This document shows positions 13,401-26,600 of a stretch of 64,000 nucleotides of DNA, one piece after another. The notes under the pieces are model-generated. The model was not told the DNA's origin. It saw only the letters and a program-made list of their open reading frames with translations, and did not search any database. The stretch is from Anadara kagoshimensis (lineage: Eukaryota > Mollusca > Bivalvia > Arcoida > Arcidae). Location of the stretch: NCBI GenBank assembly GCA_021292105.1, contig CM037857.1, forward strand, positions 36,773,932-36,837,931, in the 5' to 3' direction. The translations under genes and the position numbers were made by a program. Positions within the stretch are counted from its first letter, which is position 1. The number at the start of each line of letters is the position of its first letter.

Positions 13401-16400
13401 AAATACATATTATGTAATGTTGGCAGCCACTTTGTTCGCCATATTGGAAATGACGGCCATGATGGATTTTTGGTTGGTCCCATATTTGAAAAAAATTCCC
13501 AGTCATGAACTATAATCATGCCAAATTTCATGCTTTTAACAAAAACCCGCTATTTTTTCAAGATTCTGCTGGGATATAGTAGGAACCAGTGATGAAGTGT
13601 TTATTGGAAAGAATCTTATTAGCGGCGTGCTGAAGCCGATGCCACTAAAGCCGCCAGATTTCAATTATTGATTGCGCTTTGTCATAATTGATCAATGGAG
13701 GGTTTCCAGAATCTGTGCTTCCCCATTTCCATTCTGTGTCTTACATTACAGTTTTCACATAATACATAAAACTGACACAAAAATTAGTGGCGAACCAGCC
13801 AAAGGCAAAGCCAAACAAAACAAACATGAAGTATGTGTAGAGTGTATATCTACATCTTAATAATGGAGAGAGTGAGTGAGTGAAATATTGTGTAAAGCCG
13901 CATCAGCATTAGTGCAGCTATCCGTGGCTAGGTAATAATGAAGAGAACCCATCAAAAACCCTGCTCATTTAATAGTTTAATTCAAAACTATACAATAACA
14001 TTTTAAAATATCCCAACCGATTATAACTTGTAAAATCACATTGGAAGCACCAACCAATGATCAATTTTGATTTTGAACCAACGTTGCAACACTAGTAACA
14101 TGAGTGAGGAACTGTAACAATGCAAACAAGCTGGTTCTAGGTATCTGGGCTTAATACTAAGTCTATACCTATTAGTCTGTGCATAGAGGATCACCTATTG
14201 TTAAATAGTTCAGTTTTAGTCAAAATTTGTGCTAGAAGGTACCAACCCAGTTTATGTAGATTATGAATAGTGTTCAACCATCAAGAATAAAAGAATAGGC
14301 CTTTTATCGACTTTTTCTTAAACATGTAAAACGTTACAACATCTTTTGGTGACTATGGTGATGCAGTTGTAAGGCTAATGGTGAAAATGATGATGATGAT
14401 GTGGTGGTGGTGATGGTTATGTGTGGTGTGTTGGTAGTAATGATGATGATGATGTGGTGGTGGTGGTGATGGTGATGTGTGGTGTGTTGGTGGTAATGAT
14501 GATGATGACGTGGTGGTGGTGATGGTTATGTGTGGTGTGTTGGTGGTAATGATGATGATGATGATGTGGTGGTGGTGATGTGTGGTGTGGTGGTGGTAAT
14601 GATGGTGATGATACTGATGATGAGGATGATGTGGTGGTGGTGGTGATGGTTATGTGTGGTGTGTTGGTGGTAATGATGATGATGATGATGTGGTGGTGGT
14701 GATGTGTGGTGTGGTGGTGGTAATGATGGTGATGATACTGAGGATGATGTGGTGATGGTGGTGATGATTATGTGTGGTGTGTTGATGGTAATGATGATGA
14801 TGATGATGTGGTGGTGATAGTTGTGTGTGGTGTGGTGGTGGTAATGATGGTGATGATACTGATGATGAGGATGATGTGGTGGTGGTAGTGATGCTTATAT
14901 GTGGTGTGTTGGTGGTAATGATGATGATGATGATGTGGTGGTGGTAATGTGTGGTGTGGTGGTGGTAATGATGGTGATGATACTGATGATGAGGATGATG
15001 TGTGGTGGTGGTGATGATTATGTGTGGTGTGTTGATGGTAATGATGATGATGATGTGGTGGCAATGGTGATGTGTGGTGTGGTGGTGGTAATGATGGTGA
15101 TGATACTGATGATGAGGATGATGTGGTGGTGGTGGTGATGGTTATGTGTGGTGTGTTGGTGGTAATAATGATGATGATGATGTGGTGGCAGTGGTGATGT
15201 GTGGTGTGGTGGTGGTAATGATGGTGATGATACTGATGATGAGGATGATGTGGTGGTGGTGGTGATGATTATGTGTGGTGTGTTGGTGGTGATGATGATG
15301 ATGTGGTGGTGGTGGTGATAGTTATGTGTGGTGTGGTGATGGTAATGATGGTGATGATATGGTGGTGACGGTTATGTGTGGTGTGTTGGTGGTGATGATG
15401 ATGATGTGGTGATGATGATAATAATGATGATGTGGTGGTGGTGGTGGTGATGATGATAGTAATGATGATGATGATGATGAAGTGGTGGTGGTGGTGTTGA
15501 TGATACTGATGATGATGGTGATGATGATTTTGTGGTGGTGGCCATGGTTATTTGTGGTGTGTTGTGGTTATGATGATGATGTGGTGGTGGTGGCAATGGT
15601 GATGTGTGGTTTGATGGCGGTTATGATAGTGATGATGACAATGATGTGGTGGTGGTGGTGGTGGTGTGGTGGTGTTTTATCAGCATGCACTTAGGGCAAC
15701 TTTAAGGGCCATCTCACTAATAAAGCACACTGCAGGCAAGAGCATCACTCCTCCAGTCACATTATACTTACACAGGCTTAAGACAGGGAAATTCACTTTA
15801 CCACATGTGGTCTGAGCGGGACTTGGAACTCGCAGTGGTGAGATCCATAGATTTGCAGACTGACATCTTATCCATTAGGCTACCACAGCCACTGCATCTA
15901 CTGTGTTTAAAGCAACATATCGAAAGTATTATATAGTAGGTCATGCATTGTGATATGGATCATATTATAAAGGATGTGTATCCTTCTAGCCCTAATAATG
16001 ATGATAATGATGATATTTTTCAGGTAGCCCGTCCAGTATCAGGTAGTTATATGCAATATCTAGACTCTAAGTTGATTGATGATGAGGCGTATAAATGTAT
16101 CCCCAAACTTTGGTCAGGTATGTAGATATAAATATTGATAAATACTTTTCTTTAAGACTATTTTACTGCAACATCTCAGTGGTGATATGAAAGTTGTGAG
16201 TACAGACCACAGATGGGTTGGGTTTTATGCTCTTGATTGGTTGGTGATGGGTGGGTGAGTGGGTGGGTTGGTTGGTCGTTCCAGTCAAGAACATTACACT
16301 TATGTTGAGATATCACCAGCTGTAGTGGCAGAAATTACAAAGTGCTTTGGGGCAATGTGCAGGGAGGGTTCTTTATCATGCCATGACTGCTGTGACTTCA

Positions 16401-19400
16401 GGTGTCTTCAGTGGACCCTTTACTTTTCATTTCAAATGAGAGATGTAAGATCTGTTAGGCTACATCTTAATAAACATAGCAAGATCCATTTACATATCAA
16501 ATGTGTGCATTAAATTCAGCTGTACCCGTTAACAGGATATTTACACAGGTGATTGACGATTGCGTCTGGCAATAATTATTTCTACTAAAAAGAAGTCTGC
16601 CCATTCAAACTGACAGATGGAATATGGTGACTAAGTATTTATCAACAGATGTGTACATTTAGTAAAATATTTTTAAAAATATCCTTTTGTCTTGCTGTAA
16701 TATGCAGAATCCTTAACCCGGTTGTTCTTCCGTTACAGAAAAATCAGCTCTTTCTCTTGTCTGAAGATCTAAGTTGAATAAAGGCAGATAATTCAAATTT
16801 CAGTAACTTTTGTATTCTATGGATTTGATATACATTGTATATATAAATTGTCATGTAAATGGTGTTTATTCATTGAGTCATTTTCTCCACTATTGAAAAT
16901 ATCAAATATAATGTCAAATATAAATAAAAAATAAATAAATAAATCATGGGGCATTATAAACAGATTAAGGATGGTAGAAACTTGATTAGTATTGATGTTT
17001 GATTGATTAATAATGCAAACTAAAGGGCGAAATAAAATTTGATTTTACAATTGAAAAACAAATTACATCATTTACACAAAATTAAATTCGAAGGCAGGCT
17101 GCCAGAGGGGCATTTTTAGCTCACCTGAGCCATTGGCTCAGATAAGCTTTTGCCATCTATCTTCGTCCGTCTTCCGTTGAGTGTCGTCAGTTGTGTGTAA
17201 ACTTTTCACATTTTAATCAACTCCTCCAAAACTATCAAGCCAAATTAGATGATATTTGGCAGTATTGATGTCTAGGTGAGGGGCTTTCAGATTTGCACAA
17301 ATGAAAGGGTTATGTCCCCTTGGAGCCCCATAAAGGGGAAAATTGTGAAAATATTTGAAAACCATCTTCTCTGAACTTATAAAAGATATAGCTTAGATAT
17401 TTCATGTAAAACATACTTAGGGCACCTAGTTTGAGATTTGCACAAATCGTAGCTGTAGGGGCTAAATGGGGAAAGGGCAAGGTACTTAAGGGGGAAATTG
17501 CTAAAATTAATGTATTTGTCTATGTATCTCAAAAACTATAAACTTTTTGTATAGGCATGTATATTAGAATATTGTAGGCTATTGCATAACGATCATTTTG
17601 ATATATGAGTAAAGGTCATAGGTTCAAAAGTCAAGGTCACAGATGCAAACCAATATTGAAATGGTTAATTATCTCAAAAACTATAAACTTTTTAGCTCAC
17701 CTGGCCTAAAAGGCCATGTGAGCTTTTGCCATCACTTTGCGTCCGTCGTCCTCGTCGTTGTCGTCGTCGTCGTCGTCCGTCGTTAAAGATCAACTCCTCA
17801 GAAACCGCTGGGCCATTTGCAACCAAACTTTGTCACAATAGTCCTTGGGTGGTCTGCTTTAAAAATTGTGTCCGACATGTCCGCACCTAATCCAAGATGG
17901 CCGCCAGTAAAGACCATAGATTAACATTGGACCCTATTGGAAAATATGTTTAAAGATATTTTTCTCTGAAACTACTGAGCCAATTGGAACCAAACTTGGT
18001 CACAGTAGTGCTTAGATGGTACCTTCTGAAACCAGTGTTTTTTTAAGTCTCAACTAATCCAAGATGGCCGCCAGCGGGGAACATAGGTTAACATTGGACC
18101 CTATGGGAACAATATCAAAGATCTTTTTCTCTAAAACCCTTTAGCCAATGGGAACTAAACTTGGCCACAATAGTCTTTGATTGTCCCCCTTCAACATTGG
18201 GGTTTTTGAGGGCCGCACCAAATCCAAGATGGCCATCAGCGGAGAACATATTTTAACATTGGACCTTATGGGAAAATACGTTCAAAGATATTTTTCTCTG
18301 AAACTACTGAGCCAATTGGAACCAAACTTGGTCACAGTAGTCCTTAGATGGTACCTTCTGAAATTGATGTTTTTTTAAGTCTGTACCTGATCCAAGATGG
18401 CCGCCAGCGGGGAACATAGGTTAACATTGGACCCTATGGGAACAATATCAAAGATCTTTCTCTCTAAAACCCTTTAGCCAATGGGAACCAAACTTGGCCA
18501 CAATAGTCTTTGATTGGCCCCCTTCAACATTGGGGTTTTTGAGGGCCGAACCAAATCCAGATGGCCGCCAGCGGAGAACATATGTTAACATTGGACCTAA
18601 TGGGAAAATGTGTTCAAAAATATTTTTCTCTGAAACTACTGAGCCAATTAGAACCAAACTTGGTCATAGAAGTCCTTAGATGGTACCTTCTGAAACCTGT
18701 GTCTTTTAAGTCTGCACCTAATCCAAGATGGCGGCCAGCAGGGAACATAGGTTAACATTGGACCCTATGGGAACAATATCAAAGATCTTTTTCTCTAAAA
18801 CCCTTTAGCCAATGGGAACCAAACTCGGCCACTATAGTCTTTGATTGTCCCCCTTCAACATTGGGGTTTTTGAGGGCCGCACCAAATCCAAGATGGCCGC
18901 CAGTGGAGAACATATTTTAACATTGGACCTTATGGGAAAATACGTTCAAAGATATTTTTCTCTGAAACTACTGACCCAATTAGAACCAAACTTGGTCAAA
19001 GAAGTCCTTAGATGGTACCTTCTGAAACCCGTGTTTTTTTGAGTCTGCAGCTGATCCAAGATGGCCGCCAATGGGGAACATAGGTTAACATTGGACCCTA
19101 TGGGAACAATTTCAAAGATCTTTTTCTTTAAAACCCTAAGCCAATTGGAACCAAACTTGGCCACAATAGTCTTTGGGTGGTATTTTTTTAAGTCTGCATC
19201 TAATCTAAGATAGCTGCCAACGGGAAACATAGGTTAACATTGGACCCTATGGGAACAATTTCAAAGATCTTTTTCTCTAAAACCCCTAAGCCAATTGAAA
19301 CCAAACTTGGCCACAATAGTCTTTGGGTGGCCCCCTACAACATTGGTGTTTTTAGGGCCACACAAAATCCAAGATGGCCGTCAGTGGAGAACATATTTTA

Positions 19401-22400
19401 ACATTGGACCCTATGAGAAAATACGTTCAAACATGTTTTTCTCTGAAACTACTTAGTCAATTGGAACCAAACTCTGCCACAATAGTCATCCGGTCTTTAC
19501 ATTTGGTATTTTGAAATAACATCTGCACTTAAAAATCAACTCCTTTGAAACCACTGGGCCAATTGCAACCAAACTTTGTGACAATAGTCCTTGTGTGGTC
19601 AACCTGAAATATTGTGTCCGACATGTTCGCACATAATCCAAGGTGGCCACCATAGTACATCAGTCAGACTGCCTTATGGCTTTTGTCCTTGACCTTAATT
19701 CCATGGTCCATTGACCAGTTTTTGGATAAGGTAAATTTCTCAGGTACGGTATATTATACATGAAAAGTTGACGATACTTGGTATGTATTGTCTCAAAATT
19801 TTGAAATATGGTTTAGTTTTGAAAGGAAATAATATTGAAATTTTGTGATAGAAATAAATATTGTGTAATAGGTTTCAAGAATTTATTTAAACATTAGACA
19901 ATCTGTTGATTTTCATTCTGCAACAACTCTACCTAGGTGAGCTATACAGGCTCCTGGAAGCCTCTAGTTGTATAGGCATGTACCGGTATATTGGAATATT
20001 GTAGTTATTGGCCTAATGATATTTTGATATATGGATGAAGGTCATAGGTTCAAAGATCAAGGTTATGGGTGCAAACGAATGCTTAAATGGTTAATTATCT
20101 CAGAAACTATAAACTTTTTCTATAGGCATGTATATTGGAATATTGTAGGCATTTGCACAACAATCATTTTGATATTTGAACAAAGGTCATAAGTTCAAAG
20201 GTCAAGGTCACAGATGCAAACGAATACTGAAATAGGTAATTATCTCAAAAAATATAAACTTTTTGTATAGGCATGTTTATTAGAATATTGTAGGTATTGG
20301 CCTATCAAACACTTTGATTTATAGAGTTTTTAGCTGTTAAATAAATAGAGGATCTTAGACGAGTGGGGGTTTAATATGATATATATTAAACAAGTTTAAT
20401 AATTAAATATGTCACGAGCCTTGGGAGCGGCATATTATTTAAGGAGTTTAATTAATTTCATATAAAAGGCTCACGAGTCTAAGATTCTATATATCACATA
20501 ACTCAAAATACCGAGGCATAATGACATGTACATATTATTTGATGTCATATAGAAACAGTTGATTTTTATCTAGGTCAGACAAATCACCTCCAAATTAACT
20601 GTGCAAGTCTATTAAGTTATAGTAAAAGTAAATTAATCACCTAAAATAAAAAACAAAATCAGTATGTAAGTTTAAATTATGTTATGTTTTTTCGAATGCA
20701 TCAAAATTATTTTTAAGTCTTCAAAAGTCTAAAACATAAACAACAGACCGACACAGTTTTCAAATGACGTCATTAGGCGCGATCAGAAGCGTGAGAACTG
20801 ATTACATCACAATCAAGTGATATTACATGGGTACATGTGTAATATGAAAAATATTACACCATTTTATTCCATCAATAAATAGGAGGGTTATGTGATATTA
20901 TATTGTAGCTAGACTTTAGATATGTAATATGTAGCATTCTTAGGACAAGTTATAATTAATTTGCAAAAATCCTTGCATACAATTTACCCTTATAAATGTC
21001 ATTGACCATTGAACCTCTGCATTGGATATGTACTCAGCCTCAGGTGAGCATTAAGCCCATGGGCCTTTTGTTATATAAAGTATGTGTGAAGTAATTTACA
21101 GCATTTACTTTTATCAAATTTCTTGTTTACACATGTTTTTTGGTCACATATTCAATCTAAGATACATTTATAAGTTTTCTTTACCTTTGAAATGTGGAAA
21201 TCTGGGCCCTTTTTCGGACTGAAAATTGTCAAAATCACATCATTATTTATTTATTTATTTATTTATTCATGAGCATTTGGTGTTGAACATATTTTAATAT
21301 GATAACTTAGTAAAAATCTTAAATTGTGTTAATGCGTTAAAGACTGTGTTGTATTTGAAGTATTCTGGATTGAATAAATACAGCTGAACGCCAATGTAAT
21401 AACTTACTACTTCTTCCCAAAATAATAATGAATCATAAGATATACAGGTGCATGTTAAGAGTCGTTATCTTTTTTGTCCATTTATCATATCAAACATTGC
21501 TACATCAGCATTATCACTATTTGATGCCATGTAAGATGGCACTATTGTTACTTATGTGACATCCCACATAGGTATTTCTAAAAACGGGTCATTTAACTTG
21601 TATGGATTGGGATATTGTTAAATTTTTACATTCAAACCCATATATCTTTTTATTAGCTCACCTGGCCAAAGGCCATGTGAGCTTATGGCATGGCGAGGCG
21701 TGCGTGCGTGCGTGCGTGCGTGCGTCCGTGCATGCGTCAGTAAACTTTAATCTTCTCCTCTGAAACTACTGGGCCAACTGAAACCAAATTTGCCATGGAA
21801 GGTCCTTGACAGAGTCTTACTATAGTTTGTTCAAATCATGGCGATCGAATATCCAAGATGGCCGCTGTTACTAAAAATAGACAAAACCTTAAAAAATCTT
21901 CTTCTCTTGAACCACTCATTGGAGGCAAAAACTGATGTGATATTTGGATTCTACATAGTCTTAACCTTTAAGTTTGTTCATTTCATGAAATTTGGTTTAA
22001 AAATAGGTTACGCGTTTTTGCGTTTAATTTTGCAAAAATCGTAAAATGTTTTTAAATTGTTATAACTTGACTATATGACCAGATAATGACATGGGGTTTT
22101 CAGTTTTGACATATTCTTGTAATTACCTTCAAAATGGTGTCAAGGTCAATAATGAAGGTCATGACCTAATTTTTTACCTTTCTAATATTACTTATTATCT
22201 CGAAAACTATAAACTTTTTATATAGGCATGTATATAAGAATATTGTTGGTATTCATGTAACGATTATTTTGATATATAGATTAAGGTCATTGGTTCAAAG
22301 GTCAAGGTCACAGATACGAAAGAATACTGAAATGGTTCATTATCTTGAAAACTATGAACTTTTTGTATAGACTTGTATATTAGAATGTTGTAGGTATTGA

Positions 22401-23611
22401 TACAACAATCATTTTGATGTATAGAAAAAGGTAATGGGTCCAAAGGTCAAGGTCACAGAAGCAAAACAATACCAAGATCGTTAATTATCTTGAAAACTAT
22501 AATTTTTTTGTATAGGCATGTATATTGGAATGTTGTTGGTATTGATGTAACGATCATTTTGATATATAGATTAAGGTCATTGGTTCAAAGGTCAAGGTCA
22601 CAGATGCGAAAGAAAACTGAAATGGTTCATTATCTTGAAAACTATGAACTTTTTGTATAACCATGTATATTAGAATGTTGTAGGTATTGATACAACGATC
22701 ATTTTGATGTATAGAAAAAGGTCATGGGTCCAAAGGTCAAGGTCACAGTAGCAAAACAATACCAAGATTGTTAATTATCTTGAAAACTATAAACTTTTCG
22801 TATAGGCATGTATTTTGGAATGATGTTAGTATTGATGTAACAATCATTTTGATATATAGATTAAGGTCATTGGTTCAAAGGTCAAGGTCACAGATGCGAA
22901 AGAAACTGAAATGGTTCATTATCTTGAAAACTATTAACTTTTTGTATAAGCATGTATATTAGAATGTTGTAGGTATTGATATAACGATCATTTTGATGTA
23001 TAGAAAAAGGTCATGGGTCTAAAGGTCAAGGTCACAGAAGCAAAACAATACCAAGATTGTTAATTATCTTGAAACTATAAACTTTTTGTATAGGCATGTA
23101 TATTAGAATATTGTTGGTATTGATGCAATCATCATTTTGATATATAGATTATGGTCATTGGTTCAAAGGTCAAGGTCACAGATGCGAGTATCAAGTTTCA
23201 TAAATATCTAAATATCCACATCAGAGTTATTGCTCCTTAAATGTAGTATTTATTGTGTTTTTGTGCTGTTATCAGCCCAGGTGAGTGGTACAGGCCCTAT
23301 TGGGCCTCTTGTTTGGTTATCAATTTTGATGCAGTTTTTGATCTTGTGATATAACAATGGTTTTTAACACAGATATCAAATAAAATTTTTGTTACAGGTA
23401 CTCTTTAACAAGTTTTATTATTTATGTTTTTCAGGTATGATCTATGGTAATACTACTTCAAACCAGTTGGTTGACTTTTACCTTAAATTTATGTGCAGTA
23501 AAAAACACCCTCCAGAGGTAGGTTTGACATTTAATATAAATACACTGTATAATGTTTCCAAGTTTTATTTTGACCAAATTGACAGCTTAAACCACATATA
23601 CACATGTAGAA

Positions 23612-23680
<69 letters not shown>

Positions 23681-26600
23681 CAAAAACAAACTCGCAAGTT
23701 AGGTTAAAAACAAAAGGTGAACTTTTGCCAGTGAAGTGTGCCTGGGTGCTCTAGAAGGGTTAGCATGTCTGGTTAGTTAGGTAGACACACCTGTTACATT
23801 TCTAAAAGTTCAGTCAGGAATATACTCTTTTTCCAAGGTTCCTAGAATTCAGGGACTTTTTTTCAAGGTCACAGAATTGTCCTGGAGTTTAAAAAAATAT
23901 CAGGGACTTTGAAAAATTAAGGAAAATTCAGGGAATTTTATTTTTCTTATACAGAAGTTGGGTCTCTTTGAAATTTTAATACAGTCGACTCTCGTTAACT
24001 CGAAATCGGTTGAATCGAAATTTCGCTTAAATCGAAATGATACAAATGGTCCCTTCAGATCGCTATGTATTTCTATGTAAATTTGTATGTTTAATTCGAA
24101 ATACCGAAATTCGAAATTTTGCTTCATTCGAAGTGAATTTTCAGTCCAAATTATAAAATATAACGAAAATTCCAATTTAATTCGAAATCAAATTTTCAGT
24201 CCAATCTAATACGAAATATAATGAAAATCTAAAGTTTTAATCGAAAGATACTTTCCTTGTTTATACTTTTGAATGTTTATACAACAAGCGGCAAAATAAA
24301 AAAATGCACAAAAATATTCTATCTTAAACTTGAAAATACCTGAAATAATTACTCCATCTGTTTACAGTAACAGAATGGCGGCTTACTCGGAAGATTCATT
24401 TCTGATTAAAAATATCCATAAAAAGAAAGTCGGCATCTCGTGCTATTTTCACGATTTTCAATTTGTACTCGACATACCGGTCATTAGTAAAATGTCAGTC
24501 AGTAAGAGGAGAAATTTCATTGGTTTAAACTAAAGAGTGGGCGGTCTTCTATTCCACAGAATACCCAAAGCTAATCAACATGCCGAAACTTCTTTGATCT
24601 ATCAAGGCCAATTGTTTACACCATTCAGCTACTGTCTGGAAGGTGTTAATTACAGGTGTGACATGACAAACTGTGATTTTAAAAATCACCAAAATCAGAG
24701 GCTTAGGATTACGGATGAAGAAACTATGATTATGAACAAAATTTAATGAATTTTGACACAGTTACTAGTATAGCTTGATCTAGATCGGTCGCAGGGGAAA
24801 AGATGTAAATTGTTAAAAAATTTTGATAAAACAATTCTTCAATTGAGAACTGCTAGCGCTGGGGAAACTTCAATGGAACCTTGTAAGTTACGGTGAAGTT
24901 TTTTCAAGACTTTTTTTGGCCTCGCCATAAGGCCAATTCAACTTAATTTGTAGATTCTCATCCCCGCCCGCCCTGCCGAAAATGTGCTGCCCCAAGTCAT
25001 TTTATTTTCGTTTCCCATCCTAGATGTTAATAAACCTACAAGTTTTTTAGCATAATTTTCCTAATTTTGCACCTCGTCAGTGGCCCGAAAGAATTATGGA
25101 CATGGTACGGAGCAAATATTGCCGACACACAACAGTTATTGGACATTTACAATAGTTTAATAAGCGGTATATAGACAAAAAGCGTCCCAATGCCGCTGCA
25201 GATGTAAATCATGTGAGAGTGCAAGTTTTCGATGGTAAATCAAAATCTGATTTAACTGAAATGGACCCCGCTCTAAAAGTTGGTGATGTGATCCCCTGTT
25301 TAGGTCCATACTAAGAGTTTAGAGTTAATTTTTATTTATCAACCACAGACTGCGCAGATAGTGAGAATTCTGAAGCAAAACAGGATGCATTCAGCATTTT
25401 GATGAATGCTGGAAACAAGGTCAGTCACTTGCTTCCACTTAAACATGAACTCAATAAAAAAATAAACTTTACATTGATATAATTGAGTGGTTAAAGCAGC
25501 AGCAAGTTAACTTTATTTCTACCATTATGAACACTTTAGGCTGCAACTTTGTCAACACTTTGGCAGATGCCTTATGGTATATAGATGGGAACCATAAAAC
25601 ACTTGCAGATAGAGGGTGTGGGGTGCCTGTACCATTAGAACATTTGCAAGGATATTATGTACCAGAAAAAAGAAAACGTAAAAAAATTTCTTCTGAAAAT
25701 TTGAAACAGGACATGTATAAAAATAAAAAATAAAATTCTCCCACCCGCCCCATAATTTTTGTCCAACCTGGATGAGAATCTTCTATTTAAGTTGAATTGG
25801 CCTAATCCGTGTTTAACAGAAAATCTCAATGGAATCTTGTAAGTTACGGTGCATTTTCCGACTTACTTATTTATTGCTTACAGAACGTGGTCAAACTTTA
25901 GTTTGTTTAGCTTTGCATTAACATAGAAAAATTCAAAATGATCTTTAATCATAAGTGATACACCATTATATGTAAAAGCTTACACGTGACATCAACGGAG
26001 GAGTGCTTTACTATTGAGTTATCTCCTGTTGTCATCAGGCCTACTCTTCCGACATTTCTGAAAATTACTGGACATATTATGGACAAAAAACCTTAGTTTT
26101 TTTCTCTTTCTCATGATTCTACATAAGTGTCCTTTTGCACTTTGCCATCATTGTCATCTTAACAAATAGCTTTATGGAAAAAATGTAAATAGGTTTATCT
26201 TTCTATACCAAGCAGTGTTCTTGTTTTGAAGACTTGAGATCAGTAATGGTGTTTAACATCACAGTCAAGAATATTTCACTTATTTCAAGACATCCCCAGA
26301 TAAAGGCAAAGGTGCAGACATTTTGCCTGTGTGTTGCGCATTCATGGTGGAAATAATTTAGTCAAACAAATCATTCAAAATTAATTTAATGCTGGTAATG
26401 ATTTAGTCAAATGAATCATTCAAAATTACATTCATGATACTAATGATTTAGTCAAATGAACCATTCAAAATTACATTCATGATACTAATGATTTAGTCAA
26501 ATGAACCATTCAAAATTACATTCATGGTACTAATGATTTAGTCAAATAAACCATTCAAAATTACATTTATAGTGGTAATGATTTAGTCACTTGAACCATT

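Larger units (their letters stand above)
17118..21072 (+). mobile_element. Helentron-like element, type 2, with two insertions
   Basis: Starts AGCTCACCTGAGCC-att-GGCTCAGATAAGCT (5' hairpin) and ends CCTCAGGTGAGCATTAAGCC then CATGGGCCTTTTGTT. The 5' start AGCTCACCTGAG is the inverse of CTCAGGTGAGC just inside the 3' hairpin. The interior holds about 145-bp units around AAACTTTTTGTATAGGCATG and TTCAAAGGTCAAGGTCACAG. Interrupted by a type 1 copy (17694-19969) and by about 570 unassigned bp at about 20335-20905. No ORF. Confidence 0.7.

Noticed and set aside
14768..15694. His-rich or Asp/Val-rich ORFs
   Set aside because: Trinucleotide microsatellite composition.
16259..16513. 84-codon ORF after the PTCD3 exon
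   Set aside because: Overlaps a dispersed repeat and lacks splice or domain support.
18181..19230. Repeated 60-95-codon ORFs in the 165-bp array
   Set aside because: Frames recur with the satellite monomer; no codon bias or domain.
24330..24746. Pogo transposase N-terminus (MSVSKRRNFIG)
   Set aside because: Only a short basic match; no helix-turn-helix or DDE segment can be read after it.
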